DNA of 64,000 nucleotides from Oscillospiraceae bacterium (GCA_015066175.1 SVOW01000001.1:248001-312000), one strand, 5' to 3'; counted from the stretch's first letter, positions 44,245 to 53,457 are shown. Notes: generated from the letters alone by a model not told the origin. Numbers and translations are program-made.

Positions 44245-45810
44245 ATGAGTAAACATTCAAAAGCACTATCCTTGATAATGGCATTGATAATGATTTTTGC
44301 AACTTTGCCGATTACTTCTTTCGCAGAAGACATCGGTAACACATACTATGTTGACAGCACTGACGGTAACGATGCAAATGACGGCACAAGCCCTGAAAAA
44401 GCATGGAAAACTTTATCACATGCATCAAACAGAATTTACGCTCCCGGAGATAAAATCCTCCTTAAAAAAGGTAGTTACTTCCTCGGCGGATTCGCATGTC
44501 ATGGTAATGGCACAGAAGAAAATCCCATTACTCTTGCAACTTACGGCGAAGGTTACATGCCTGTTGTTACAAATGCTCTTTCAGACCCCCAGTATCATCC
44601 TGTTATGTTCATAAACGATGTGTCGCACTGGGTTATTAAGGATATTGAAATCACAGCACCAAACGGTACAGGCATTTTCATCCATTTCAACGAAACAATT
44701 GTTGAAGATATTACAATTGATTCCGTTGTTCTGCACGATATTCAGAATTATCCCTCTGACAATTACTACAGCAGCCAACGTGCTGCAATCAGAATGTTAG
44801 GAAACACTTCAAGAACACACAACTATCTTTCTGACATTCACATAAACAACTGTGAAATTTACAACTGCGGTTACGGCATTTTCACAGGCGGACATTATAA
44901 TGCAGAAAATCCCAACAGCGAAGAATATCCCTACAACAAAGATATCCTTGTTGAAAACTGCAGTATCTATAACCTTCAGGATGACGGATTCATTCTTGCT
45001 CAGGCTGAAAGAATCACGCTGAGAAACACAAGCATTATCAACACCTGCTTAAGCAGTGGCATTTATGCTACTGCACCTACATGGACATGGGGCGTAACAG
45101 ATGCACTTATTGAAAACTGCGAAATCGCAGGTGCAAAGAATATAAAAGACGGCATGGCTTGTGACTTTGATGACCATACAGACAACAGTATGTATCAATA
45201 CATTTATTCACACGACAACGTAAGGTTTATGTGGAACTGTGTTTACGAAGAAGACCATTTCAACAACACAGTAAGATATTGCCTTTCAGTTAACGATAAT
45301 ATAACTTCAAACGCAGGAAGCCGCACAGGATTACCTGAAATCGGTTTTAAATTCTATAACAACACAATTGTAAACGGCAGCAACTACTGCTTCCTTCGCT
45401 ATCAGGACAGTTATATCTGCAACAACATTTTCTCACTTCTCCCGGGTCATAAAGTTGAATACAACAAAGATTACGAAAACACAATTTCAAACAACTGCTA
45501 CTACGGCACATTGCCTACGAGATTTGATGAAAATTCTTTCTGGGCTGACCCGCAGTTTGCAGGTGAAGACCTGACAGATAAAAACAGTTTTATGCTCAAG
45601 AAATGTTCACCTTGTATGAATGCAGGTATTCAGGTTGAAGAAGATATGGGTGAACACGATTTCTACGGAAATCTCCTTGACGATACTCACAACATCGGAT
45701 GCTATGAGGGTGACGGTATTGACTTACCCGAAACTCCGTTCAGCCTCTGTAAGGTTTTAAAAAGAGCTTTTGAAGGTCTTTTCAGATATATCGCAAGTGC
45801 ATTTGAATAA
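44245..45810 (+). CDS. Secreted right-handed beta-helix protein (pectate-lyase-like)
   Basis: Exported 521-aa protein. After the signal peptide (to TSFAED) comes a DUF1565-like start (YYVDSTDGNDANDGTSPEKAWKTLSHAS, APGDKILLKKGSYF). Many beta-helix coils follow with repeated N-x-x-I/V patterns (VENCSIYNLQDDGF, RNTSIINTCLSSGIY, IENCEIAGAKNIKDG). Such proteins are polysaccharide lyases, epimerases or hydrolases; the catalytic residues cannot be assigned. The C-terminus has an amphipathic tail. It precedes the acyltransferase by 18 bp, suggesting joint work on an acylated surface or dietary glycan. Confidence 0.8.
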   Translation: MSKHSKALSLIMALIMIFATLPITSFAEDIGNTYYVDSTDGNDANDGTSPEKAWKTLSHASNRIYAPGDKILLKKGSYFLGGFACHGNGTEENPITLATYGEGYMPVVTNALSDPQYHPVMFINDVSHWVIKDIEITAPNGTGIFIHFNETIVEDITIDSVVLHDIQNYPSDNYYSSQRAAIRMLGNTSRTHNYLSDIHINNCEIYNCGYGIFTGGHYNAENPNSEEYPYNKDILVENCSIYNLQDDGFILAQAERITLRNTSIINTCLSSGIYATAPTWTWGVTDALIENCEIAGAKNIKDGMACDFDDHTDNSMYQYIYSHDNVRFMWNCVYEEDHFNNTVRYCLSVNDNITSNAGSRTGLPEIGFKFYNNTIVNGSNYCFLRYQDSYICNNIFSLLPGHKVEYNKDYENTISNNCYYGTLPTRFDENSFWADPQFAGEDLTDKNSFMLKKCSPCMNAGIQVEEDMGEHDFYGNLLDDTHNIGCYEGDGIDLPETPFSLCKVLKRAFEGLFRYIASAFE

Positions 45811-45827
45811 TAATAAGGAGATAAGAA

Positions 45828-46892
45828 ATGAGTTCTCTTACTAAAAAAAGAATTGACAGCGTTCAGGCAATAAGATTTATTGCAGCTTTGTGCGTGTCGC
45901 TTTTCCACTTCGGATTGATTTCCCCTTACATTTCAGGGCATACAATTTATGATGTTAAGTTTTTCGTAAATATGTTTTTCTGTATAAGCGGATTTTTTGT
46001 TGTGATGTCCACACAGAACATAGAAAAACGCAAATCATTTTTGGTACGCAGATTTATCCGTCTGCTCCCCCTTTACTGGGCGATGACTTTTGCAACTTTT
46101 TTCGCTGCACAGATATTACCCGAACTTTTAGGTTACAAGCCTGATTTTATGCAGCTTCTGAAATCACTTTTCTGCATTCCTTTTGAGCGTGCCGCAAACA
46201 AGGCTGATGCAACAATCCGCCCCATTGTAGGTTTGGGACACACTTTGCAGATGGAAGTTGCTTTTTCAATTTTCTTTGCAATTGCAATGAAAATTTCACA
46301 CAAATACAGAGCGTTGATTGTATCGGCTTTTGCTGTTTGCTTTGCTGTTCTGGGCAGAGTAATTCACTTTGAAAATGCATTTTTAAAATTCTACCTTTAC
46401 GTTAACTGGAGCAGCTGGCTTTTCTTTGTGCTTGGAATTTTATGTTTTTACATCGTGAATGAATTCTCAAAGAAAGAGAAAATCCCCGGCAGTCTTTTTG
46501 CTCTCTGGTCAGCAGGTACAATTGCAGTGCTTGCGTTACCGCAGTTTTTCTGGAGCACAATAAAAGCATATGATTTATCGCAATACGTTCAGCTTGTGAT
46601 GTGCCTTTTCTTCGTAATCGAAGTGATTCTCATAGACAAAATGGGAGCAAAAACTCCGAAATTTATTGTGCTTTTAGGCAATGCAAGTTTCTCCTACTAT
46701 CTGATACACTACTACGTTGTTGCTGTTGCAGAAAAATTCCTGCACATTGATTCTTTTTCTGCAAGAAACATAATTCTTATGGCAGTTGCACTTGTTATTT
46801 CTTGGGTAATTGCGTATATAAGCTACTTCATTATAGAAAACAAGTTCGGAAACTGGCTCACAAAACAGTATAACAAAATTGCAAATAAATAA
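45828..46892 (+). CDS. Acyltransferase 3 family membrane protein (OafA/YrhL-like)
   Basis: A 354-aa integral membrane O-acyltransferase with about ten helices. It starts KKRIDSVQAIRFIAALCVSLFHFG, where the R-x10-H type motif of the family is present, and has FVNMFFCISGFFVVM and VRRFIRLLPLYWAM. Such enzymes acetylate sugars of cell-surface polymers. RBS AAGGAG. It is the second gene after the beta-helix protein and ends at a terminator. Confidence 0.9.
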   Translation: MSSLTKKRIDSVQAIRFIAALCVSLFHFGLISPYISGHTIYDVKFFVNMFFCISGFFVVMSTQNIEKRKSFLVRRFIRLLPLYWAMTFATFFAAQILPELLGYKPDFMQLLKSLFCIPFERAANKADATIRPIVGLGHTLQMEVAFSIFFAIAMKISHKYRALIVSAFAVCFAVLGRVIHFENAFLKFYLYVNWSSWLFFVLGILCFYIVNEFSKKEKIPGSLFALWSAGTIAVLALPQFFWSTIKAYDLSQYVQLVMCLFFVIEVILIDKMGAKTPKFIVLLGNASFSYYLIHYYVVAVAEKFLHIDSFSARNIILMAVALVISWVIAYISYFIIENKFGNWLTKQYNKIANK

Positions 46893-46895
46893 AGA

Positions 46896-46947
46896 ATGCC
46901 ACCGTGATCCTTCGCTTACGCTCGAGGATGACCCGGTGGCTTTTTTG
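46896..46947. terminator. Terminator carrying the GTCATYCT repeat
   Basis: The outer stem GCCACCG/CGGTGGC is followed by a T run on the + strand. Inside lies GATCCTTCGCTTACGCTCG plus AGGATGAC, the same repeat core as at 20001-20112. It separates convergent genes. Confidence 0.85.
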
Positions 46948-46949
46948 TA

Positions 46950-47876
46950 TCATAAACTTTTCAGTTTTTCATATTCATCATCTGTTATTTCAATTACTTT
47001 GCCGTGCTTGAAGCCATAAGGGAAAGAAAACAGTTCATCTTTTCTTTCAAAATTCATATTCCCTGCTTCTGAAGAAACAAATGGCACATAACCCATTTTT
47101 TCTTTTTCGCAGCCGAAGAAATCAAGCATCAGGCACCATCTTCCGTCTGGGAGAATGTATGTTGTAGGCCCTTCATATGAACCGGGATTGGGAACATTTT
47201 CTCCCATAAATTTTTCAAAATTTTCATCGTGTTCAAAAGGTCCGAAAAGATTTTCAGACGTTGCGTGCATATTCATTGACGGATTGTGAGCATTCTTATA
47301 AAAAAGATGATATGTATTTCCGATTTTTGTTATATGAGAATCGAGAATTTCGTTTTGTTTTGTAAAGTAAATTTGAGGAGCAGAAAATGTTTCAAAATCT
47401 TTTGTAAGCGAACAGTAAATTGACATATGCTTATAATCGGTTTCTTCAACTGTTGAACCCCAATGGATAAGATATTCTTCTCTTTCTTCATCGAAGAAAA
47501 CTTCAGGTGCCCACATACAGCCAAAATCATCTCGGCCGAAATGGATTAATCTTTCTTCAGAGAAATTCACAAGGTCTTGAGTTTTCCACATACGAAGGCA
47601 TTTACTGCCTGTGCGGTTTATATTTGACCAATCAAGATTCAGGGTTTCATCATAACGGTTTGCAACACACAAATCTGTTGTAACAACCATAAAACCGCCT
47701 GTGTGAAGCCTTACAATTTCAATATCTCTGCATCCTTTTTCACCAAGAGTTGCAGTAAGAATGGGGTTTCCTGCGTTAACCTTTTCCCAATTGAATCCGT
47801 TATGGCTGACAGAAAAATAAACCTGCTCTCCGTCGGGTGTGATTTTTTCTTTGAAATGGGCAAACAAATATGGCAT
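46950..47876 (-). CDS. GH43-like beta-propeller glycosidase
   Basis: Cytoplasmic 308-aa protein with the five-bladed propeller pattern of GH43/GH62/GH117-like enzymes: FSVSHNGFNWEKVN, GCRDIEIVRLHTGGFMVV, GCMWAPEVFFDEEREEYLIHW, LDSHITKIGNTYHLFYKN and SYEGPTTYILPDGRWCLMLD. Asp in GCRDIEI, Asp in LDSHI and Glu in YEGPT are candidate base, modulator and acid residues. Arabinofuranosidase or xylosidase activity is plausible. The ATG at 47876 has AAGGTGA before it. Single gene with its own promoter. Confidence 0.8.
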   Translation of the reverse strand: MPYLFAHFKEKITPDGEQVYFSVSHNGFNWEKVNAGNPILTATLGEKGCRDIEIVRLHTGGFMVVTTDLCVANRYDETLNLDWSNINRTGSKCLRMWKTQDLVNFSEERLIHFGRDDFGCMWAPEVFFDEEREEYLIHWGSTVEETDYKHMSIYCSLTKDFETFSAPQIYFTKQNEILDSHITKIGNTYHLFYKNAHNPSMNMHATSENLFGPFEHDENFEKFMGENVPNPGSYEGPTTYILPDGRWCLMLDFFGCEKEKMGYVPFVSSEAGNMNFERKDELFSFPYGFKHGKVIEITDDEYEKLKSL

Positions 47877-47907
47877 AAAATCACCTTGCATTCAACTTGA
47901 TAAATTC

Positions 47908-47936
47908 AGTATATCAACACAAAATAAAAAAGTCAA
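47908..47936 (-). promoter_or_regulatory. Promoter of the GH43-like gene
   Basis: Leftward TTGACT, 17-bp spacer, TATACT. Confidence 0.7.
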
Positions 47937-47942
47937 TTTATC

Positions 47943-47971
47943 TTGACGGGAAATATTTAATGCAATATACT
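47943..47971 (+). promoter_or_regulatory. Promoter of the puuD-like gene
   Basis: TTGACG, 17-bp spacer, TATACT, back to back with the leftward promoter. A palindrome-like ATTATAATTTA follows at 47985. Confidence 0.65.
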
Positions 47972-48023
47972 TTTGTTGATGGTATATTATAATTTATCAA
48001 CCATCTCACACGAGGAGGCAAAA

Positions 48024-48698
48024 ATGAAACCTGTTATTGCAATAGTCAGAAGTTCAAACATAATATACCATTTATGTGCTGATTTTGAATATGTCAGGGC
48101 ATTAAGAAAATGCGGTGCAGATGTGAAATTTGTTAAAAATGCAGATGAAGCACTTAACTGCGACGGTATTCTTTTCACAGGCGGGAATGATATTACTCCA
48201 TCTTTTTACGGCGAAGAAAGAACTGATAAATGCGGCAAAACAAACACCAAAAGAGATAAAACCGAAAAAGAAATTTTCCATGAATTTTATAAAACAAATA
48301 AGCCGATTTTCGGAATCTGCAGAGGTATGCAGTTTGTAAACGTCTGCCTTGGCGGAAACATTTATCAGGATATTACTGATATACAGAAAGAAAAGCACAA
48401 GGATTCCGCTAAAATGTTCAACAGCTATCATAATGTAAAAATCGGAAAAGAAAGTCTGCTTTCTGATATTTTCGGCAGAGAAGAAATTACTGTTAACAGC
48501 ACTCATCATCAGGCTGTTAAAACACTTGGCGAAAATTTAAAAACCGCCGCAGTAAGCCACGACGGTTTTATTGAATCTTATGAAAGCACATCTCACCTAT
48601 TTTGTGTAGGCGTACAATGGCACCCTGAACATATTTTCAGGAAAGATAATCTGCAGAAAAAGTTAATTGAGAAATTTGTGAAAAGTTGTAAAAAATGA
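48024..48698 (+). CDS. Gamma-glutamyl-gamma-aminobutyrate hydrolase family protein (PuuD-like, peptidase C26)
   Basis: Class I glutamine-amidotransferase fold, 224 aa. The nucleophile elbow is FGICRGMQ (Cys99), and the His-Glu pair is GVQWHPEH (His200, Glu202). LFTGGNDITPSFYG is typical of the C26 family. PuuD splits gamma-Glu-GABA in putrescine breakdown; with potABCD 10 kb away a polyamine role is possible, but C26 enzymes also serve other gamma-glutamyl compounds. The ATG at 48024 follows GAGGAGG; the upstream extension lies in the promoter. Confidence 0.87.
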   Translation: MKPVIAIVRSSNIIYHLCADFEYVRALRKCGADVKFVKNADEALNCDGILFTGGNDITPSFYGEERTDKCGKTNTKRDKTEKEIFHEFYKTNKPIFGICRGMQFVNVCLGGNIYQDITDIQKEKHKDSAKMFNSYHNVKIGKESLLSDIFGREEITVNSTHHQAVKTLGENLKTAAVSHDGFIESYESTSHLFCVGVQWHPEHIFRKDNLQKKLIEKFVKSCKK

Positions 48699-48728
48699 GG
48701 TGTACAAAAGTACACCTCTTATTTTTAT
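48692..48728. terminator. Terminator between convergent genes
   Basis: A perfect GAGGTGTAC-AAAA-GTACACCTC hairpin with T run. Confidence 0.85.
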
Positions 48729-49423
48729 TCACATTTCTCATTTGCGAAGTAGTCTGATTCTATGTAGTCAACATTCATTGAATAACAGAATTCCATTGCT
48801 TCTTTTGTGTTTGCTGTCCAGAGAGCAACTTTAAGCCCTTTATCGTGGAAATCTTTGACTGTTTTTTCGTCAACATTTCCGTAATACATATCGATATCGA
48901 ACCCATCTTCAAGGCATCTTTCAACATTTGCATCGCGTTCACCGCAGGTGTACATAATCTGCAATTCAGGGAAAGCCTTGTGAGTTCTGATAAGGTTATC
49001 GTATTCAAAAGACTGAAGTGAGCACATTTTCAGGTCGTAAATCTCCCCTGCCATTGTGAATGCTTTATTAATCATTTCATCAGTGAAATTGCCCTTGAAT
49101 TCAATAAAGCAAATCATATTTCCGTCACGGCAGATTTCAAGATAGCGCTGGAATGTGCAGACATAAAGCTCTGTGTCTGTGTGTTCGTTTTTAATAGGTT
49201 TCTGAATCAATTGCTCATATGTTGATTCTTCAGGCACAAGTTCTGTGCCGTCAAAATATTCAACTGTATCGTTGTGGTTTACGATAAGCACACCGTCTTT
49301 TGTAAAGCGTACATCAGTTTCAATTCCGCCTGAGCCGTGCTTTACAGCTTCAAGGAAAGCTTCCTCTGTATTCTGCTGGAATTTTCCGCTGTAACCTCTG
49401 TGTGCAATAAAACAAGTTTTCAT
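48725..49423 (-). CDS. Glycerophosphodiester phosphodiesterase (GDPD)
   Basis: Cytoplasmic 232-aa TIM barrel. The family motifs are AHRGYSGKFQQNTEEAF (His-Arg), GGIETDVRFTKDGVLIVNHND (metal Glu/Asp and catalytic His), CFIEFKG and the end LKVALWTANTKEAM, DYIESDYF. It cleaves glycerophosphodiesters to glycerol 3-phosphate and an alcohol. RBS AAGGAG. Single gene with its own promoter. Confidence 0.93.
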   Translation of the reverse strand: MKTCFIAHRGYSGKFQQNTEEAFLEAVKHGSGGIETDVRFTKDGVLIVNHNDTVEYFDGTELVPEESTYEQLIQKPIKNEHTDTELYVCTFQRYLEICRDGNMICFIEFKGNFTDEMINKAFTMAGEIYDLKMCSLQSFEYDNLIRTHKAFPELQIMYTCGERDANVERCLEDGFDIDMYYGNVDEKTVKDFHDKGLKVALWTANTKEAMEFCYSMNVDYIESDYFANEKCE

Positions 49424-49453
49424 TTTTATTTCTCCTTTTTCATTGATGATAAA

Positions 49454-49482
49454 AGTATAATAGCACTGACAAAAAAAGTCAA
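49454..49482 (-). promoter_or_regulatory. GDPD promoter
   Basis: Leftward TTGACT, 17-bp spacer, TATACT. Confidence 0.7.
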
Positions 49483-49514
49483 ATAAAATACTGCCTGTTT
49501 TTACTTTTTCAGCA

Positions 49515-49543
49515 TTGACAAATTTTTAACTTTTATATATACT
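49515..49543 (+). promoter_or_regulatory. Promoter of the flavin oxidoreductase gene
   Basis: TTGACA, 17-bp spacer, TATACT. Confidence 0.75.
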
Positions 49544-49593
49544 ATTATTTGTAAAACTATGTTTTCAATAAACGAAAAGGAAGTGTTGGTTTA

Positions 49594-51660
49594 ATGGATG
49601 CTAAATATGAAGCATTATTTACTCCCTGGAAAATCGGTAACGTTGAAATCAAAAACAGAATAGTTATGTGCCCAATGGGCGGTACATCTCTTTTCGGTTG
49701 GTTTGAACTCGGCGGTTGCCATTTTGACAAGGAAGCTGCAAAGCTTTTCCTCGAAAGAGCAAACAACAACGTTGGTCTTATCATTCCCGGTATTGCTCCT
49801 CTTCGCGATACATTCTGGGGCAAATGGCTCTGGCAGAACCCCAAAATGTTTGAAGAACTCAAGGAATTCATGGATGAAATCCACAAGACAGGCGCAAAGC
49901 TCTTTGTTCAGCTTACAGCAGGTATGGGACGTTCATGGGCTATTACAGAGCTTGTTGCTCCCCTTCACAAGAATAAGTTCACTCGTGCACTTGTAAAACC
50001 CATTCTTGATACATCACACGAACTTGCTTCACCCTCTCCTCAAAAATCACGCTGGGCACACGATATTATTTGTCCTGAAATGACAAAACATCAGATTCAC
50101 GAGATTATTGAAGCTTTCGCAAAAACTGCTAAACTCTGCCGCGATGCAGGTGTTGACGGTGTTGAAGTTCACGCTGTTCATGAAGGTTATCTTCTTGACC
50201 AGTTCGCAATTGAATTCTTCAACAAACGTACTGACGAATACGGCGGAAGCTTTGAAAACAGATATCGTTTCGCTGCTGAAGTTGTTAAGGCAATCAAAGA
50301 AAGCTGCGGTGACGATTATCCCGTATCACTCCGTTACTCAGTTGAATCAAAAATGAAGGGCTTCTGCGAAGGCGCAATGCCCGGCGAAGAATATACAGAA
50401 GTTGGCCGTAACATGGCTGAAAGTGAAAAGGCTGCTAAATACCTTCAGGATGCAGGCTACGATATGCTCAACGCTGACAACGGTACATACGACTCATGGT
50501 ACTGGGCACATCCGCCTATGTACATGCCTCAAAACTGTAACCTTGACGACGTTGCTCACATCAAAAAATTTGTTGATATCCCTGTTGTTTGTGCAGGACG
50601 TATGGAACCCGACGTTGGTGCAGAAGCAGTTAAAGCAGGTAAAATTGACGGCGTAGGTGTTGCTCGTCAGTTCCTTACAGACCCTGAATGGATTACAAAG
50701 ATTATCGAAGACAGAATTGAAGAAATCAAACCTTGTATCTGCTGTCACAGCGGTTGCTTCAACTTCTCATCTTCAAAAGGTCACGCTAATACTCAGGACC
50801 TTAAAGATACAATGGGTCTTGCACGTTGTGCACTTAACCCCGAAACAATGCAGTCTAAGAAATATAAGATTGCTCCCGCTAAGAAAGCAAAGAAAATCGC
50901 TGTTATCGGCGGCGGTATAGGCGGTATGGAAGTTGCTATTGTTGCAGCAAAACGTGGTCATACAGTTACTCTCTATGAAAAGAGCGATGTTCTCGGCGGT
51001 GTATTCATTGCTGCAGCTGCTCCCTCTTTCAAAGAAAAAGACCGCGACCTTATTGCTTGGTACAACAGAGAAATTCAGAAATATCCCTCAATTACAGTTA
51101 AGATGAACACAGAAGTTAAGGATATCGCTTCTCTCGACGCTGACGAAGTTGTTGTTGCAACAGGTTCAACACCCAACAGCATTCCTGTTAAGGGTGCAAA
51201 AGAATTCGGTATCGAAGCTTGCGATTACCTTCTCGGCAAAAAGACAGTTGGCGACAATGTTGTAGTTGTTGGTGGCGGTCTTACAGGTTGCGAAATCGCT
51301 TACGACCTCTTCCTTCAGGGCAAGAAACCCGTAATCGTTGAAATGCAGGACGACCTTATCACAACTCCCGGCGTTGCTCTTGCAAACACAAGCTTCCTTC
51401 GTGACTGCTTCAAGGCTAACAATGTTCCCGTTCACCTTGAATCAAAAACAACTGAAATCCGTGCAGACGGTGTTACAATTGCTGATAAAGACGGCAAAAC
51501 CACTGACATCCCCTGCGACAACGTTATCCTTTCAGTTGGTTACAGACCTGCTCCCGTTGCACAGAAAGCAAAACACGTTCACATCGTTGGTGACGCTTCA
51601 AAAGTGGGCAACCTGAGAACTGTTATTTGGCAGGCTTGGGACGTAGCAATGAAGTTTTAA
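49594..51660 (+). CDS. NADH:flavin oxidoreductase, FadH/BaiCD type
   Basis: Cytoplasmic three-domain reductase, 688 aa. An old-yellow-enzyme FMN barrel (1-360: LFTPWKIGNVEIKNRIVM, DGVEVHAVHEGYLLDQF, NKRTDEYGGSFENRYRF, VCAGRMEPDVGAEAV) is followed by a Cys cluster for a 4Fe-4S centre (CICCHSGCF, then ARCALNP) and an FAD/NAD(P)H domain (IAVIGGGIGGMEVA; VVVVGGGLTGCEIA). Relatives reduce 2,4-dienoyl-CoA, bile-acid enoyl intermediates or other enoates. The barrel has a long insertion around 130-160. The codons are those of a highly expressed gene. It has a strong promoter and terminator of its own. Confidence 0.9.
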   Translation: MDAKYEALFTPWKIGNVEIKNRIVMCPMGGTSLFGWFELGGCHFDKEAAKLFLERANNNVGLIIPGIAPLRDTFWGKWLWQNPKMFEELKEFMDEIHKTGAKLFVQLTAGMGRSWAITELVAPLHKNKFTRALVKPILDTSHELASPSPQKSRWAHDIICPEMTKHQIHEIIEAFAKTAKLCRDAGVDGVEVHAVHEGYLLDQFAIEFFNKRTDEYGGSFENRYRFAAEVVKAIKESCGDDYPVSLRYSVESKMKGFCEGAMPGEEYTEVGRNMAESEKAAKYLQDAGYDMLNADNGTYDSWYWAHPPMYMPQNCNLDDVAHIKKFVDIPVVCAGRMEPDVGAEAVKAGKIDGVGVARQFLTDPEWITKIIEDRIEEIKPCICCHSGCFNFSSSKGHANTQDLKDTMGLARCALNPETMQSKKYKIAPAKKAKKIAVIGGGIGGMEVAIVAAKRGHTVTLYEKSDVLGGVFIAAAAPSFKEKDRDLIAWYNREIQKYPSITVKMNTEVKDIASLDADEVVVATGSTPNSIPVKGAKEFGIEACDYLLGKKTVGDNVVVVGGGLTGCEIAYDLFLQGKKPVIVEMQDDLITTPGVALANTSFLRDCFKANNVPVHLESKTTEIRADGVTIADKDGKTTDIPCDNVILSVGYRPAPVAQKAKHVHIVGDASKVGNLRTVIWQAWDVAMKF

Positions 51661-51676
51661 TTAAAATTTAAATCAC

Positions 51677-51712
51677 AAAAAGGCTGATGTTTCTGACATC
51701 GGCCTTTTTTTC
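51677..51712 (+). terminator. Terminator after the flavin oxidoreductase gene
   Basis: An AAGGC(T/C)GATGT hairpin followed by eight Ts. Confidence 0.9.
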
Positions 51713-51763
51713 GCATTTATTTGCTATTTTTGAAAATAAACATATAAAGAACGGCTGTTTTGG

Positions 51764-51792
51764 TTGACATAAATTTCTAAAAATGTTACTAT
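51764..51792 (+). promoter_or_regulatory. Promoter of the Cys-rich membrane protein gene
   Basis: TTGACA, 17-bp spacer, TACTAT, giving a leader of about 150 bases before the ATG. Confidence 0.65.
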
Positions 51793-51949
51793 ATGTTTGC
51801 AATACATCTGGATATTACAGCCATAACAGATGCTCTTTACATCATTAGATTTGCACCTGTATAGCGTAAAAGATGTGTCACAGCAAACGGAACTGTTCGT
51901 GTTTTATGCGAAGTTTCGGCTGCGAAAAATTATGGTAAGGAGAAAAAAT

Positions 51950-53092
51950 ATGGACACAGAAAATAATCAAATCAACAATCCGACTCCGGAAGAAAACGCA
52001 GAAAAAAACGAAGTAATCGGAAGTAATCCTGAACCAATTCCACCGAAACCTCAATATGAAGGCACAGCTGAACCTTTTGCTGAAAACCCTGCAACAGCTA
52101 ATACTATTAATAACACTCCTCAATTTGCTCCGCAGATGCCTCAGAACGGAATTTATAACGGATATGTTCCCAATCCTCAGGCAACACCTGATTTTGCTAA
52201 CAATCAGCCACAGTTTGCGCCACCCTTCCAACAGCCTTACAATGTGGCAATCAACACTCCTCCACCGAAGAAAAAGAAAAAATTCCTTGCTCCCCTGATT
52301 ATAATTGTTGTTTTAATTGTGGTTGCAGCCGTATTTTTCCTGTTGACTTCAACTCACGTTATTTGCCTTGACCACAAGTGGAAAGAAGCCACCTGCACAG
52401 ATCCGAAAATCTGTATGTACTGCAATAAAACAGAAGGCGTTCCTTCAAAACACGATTGGTCAGAAGCCACTTGCACTGAAGACGCTGAATGCAAAAACTG
52501 TGGTAAAGAAGGTAAAAAAGCTACCGGTCACACTGAAGGCAGTTGGACTGTAACTAAAGAAGCAACACTTATAGATTACGGCACCGAAGAATTACTTTGT
52601 AAGGATTGTTCAGAATCACTTAACAGCCGTTCTACAGAAAAGAAGGATGCTGCAGTTATAGGAGAATCTTTCAACTTCACAGATATAGAATTTATCAGTT
52701 GGGTTATGGAAAACACCACCGCAGAAATAGACTATACCGAAACAGGCGTTTTTGATGATCCGGCCACAACCTCTTATGATATTACTGATAGTGATGGTAC
52801 AAAAGGAATTCTTGCATTGGACCACGACGAAAACGGTAATATTTGTGTAATTATATTTTATTATGCAGAATGGGCAGATGCAGCAGCTATGGCAGCTATA
52901 ACTGCTGAAGATATAAATTCAAGTTTTGTTTTTGAGAATGCAGGTGAATATCTTGTGGAATATGATATTTACACTGCAGCCGATATGACTATTTATGTCT
53001 ATGAAACTGATGGCGGTATTTACAGTGCTATGTTAGCACCTGTTGAATTTATCGAAAACCTTTCTGATGACGATTCAGATTACGAAGCATAA
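51950..53092 (+). CDS. Membrane protein with Pro-rich N-terminus and Cys-rich extracellular repeats
   Basis: A 380-aa protein of unknown role. Residues 1-102 are Asn/Pro/Gln rich and probably disordered; KKKKK precedes a single membrane helix (about 109-131). The outside part holds two or three repeats of the form H-x-W-x-x-A-T-C-x-x-x-x-x-C-x-x-C (DHKWKEATCTDPKICMYCNK; HDWSEATCTEDAECKNCGK), a pattern frequent in secreted Clostridia proteins. A C-terminal acidic domain (about 235-380) follows. The Cys pairs may bind zinc or form disulfides. The ATG at 51950 follows AAGGAG; the longer frame is leader. Confidence 0.75.
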   Translation: MDTENNQINNPTPEENAEKNEVIGSNPEPIPPKPQYEGTAEPFAENPATANTINNTPQFAPQMPQNGIYNGYVPNPQATPDFANNQPQFAPPFQQPYNVAINTPPPKKKKKFLAPLIIIVVLIVVAAVFFLLTSTHVICLDHKWKEATCTDPKICMYCNKTEGVPSKHDWSEATCTEDAECKNCGKEGKKATGHTEGSWTVTKEATLIDYGTEELLCKDCSESLNSRSTEKKDAAVIGESFNFTDIEFISWVMENTTAEIDYTETGVFDDPATTSYDITDSDGTKGILALDHDENGNICVIIFYYAEWADAAAMAAITAEDINSSFVFENAGEYLVEYDIYTAADMTIYVYETDGGIYSAMLAPVEFIENLSDDDSDYEA

Positions 53093-53137
53093 GCAGTATT
53101 CCCGCCACTCCTATTCTGATTATTTTCAGAAACCCTA

Positions 53138-53166
53138 TTGACATTTATTTTAGGGTGTGTTAAAAT
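53138..53166 (+). promoter_or_regulatory. Promoter of the Leu T-box operon
   Basis: TTGACA, 17-bp spacer, TAAAAT. Confidence 0.75.
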
Positions 53167-53172
53167 ACTTGC

Positions 53173-53457
53173 AATTGAAAATTCAAATGCGATGAAGATA
53201 TTAAGCACTTTACCGTGTCTTTCAGAGAGTCGGCGGTTGCTGTGAGCCGATAGATAAGTTTATGTGCTGTCTCGTATCAGAGCAGAGTTCCCTAACCGTC
53301 ATATAGACTGCATAAGGAACTACGGATGCCCCGTTACCATGGCTATGGACTTTAAAATGAGTCCGATGAGTGGCTGATTTTTCAGCAATCCGGGTGGTAC
53401 CGCGATAAGTTTATTATCGTCCCGAGGCTTTCAGAAGCTTCGGGGCTTTATTTTTAT
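53173..53457 (+). promoter_or_regulatory. T-box leader (specifier CUC, Leu)
   Basis: It has the stem I core TTCAGAGAG and apical TCGGC...GCCGA, and pairing AGCAC/GTGCT around the specifier loop. CUC is at 53271-53273, followed by a purine, a short helix strand and GAGC, the same order as in the Phe leader of this window (UUC, A, CTTT, GGAGC). The T-box GGGTGGTACCGCG is at 53392-53404, and the terminator CCCGAGGCTT...AGCTTCGGGG plus T run at 53421-53457. Leu is the best reading; the class is certain, the codon less so. Confidence 0.88.
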
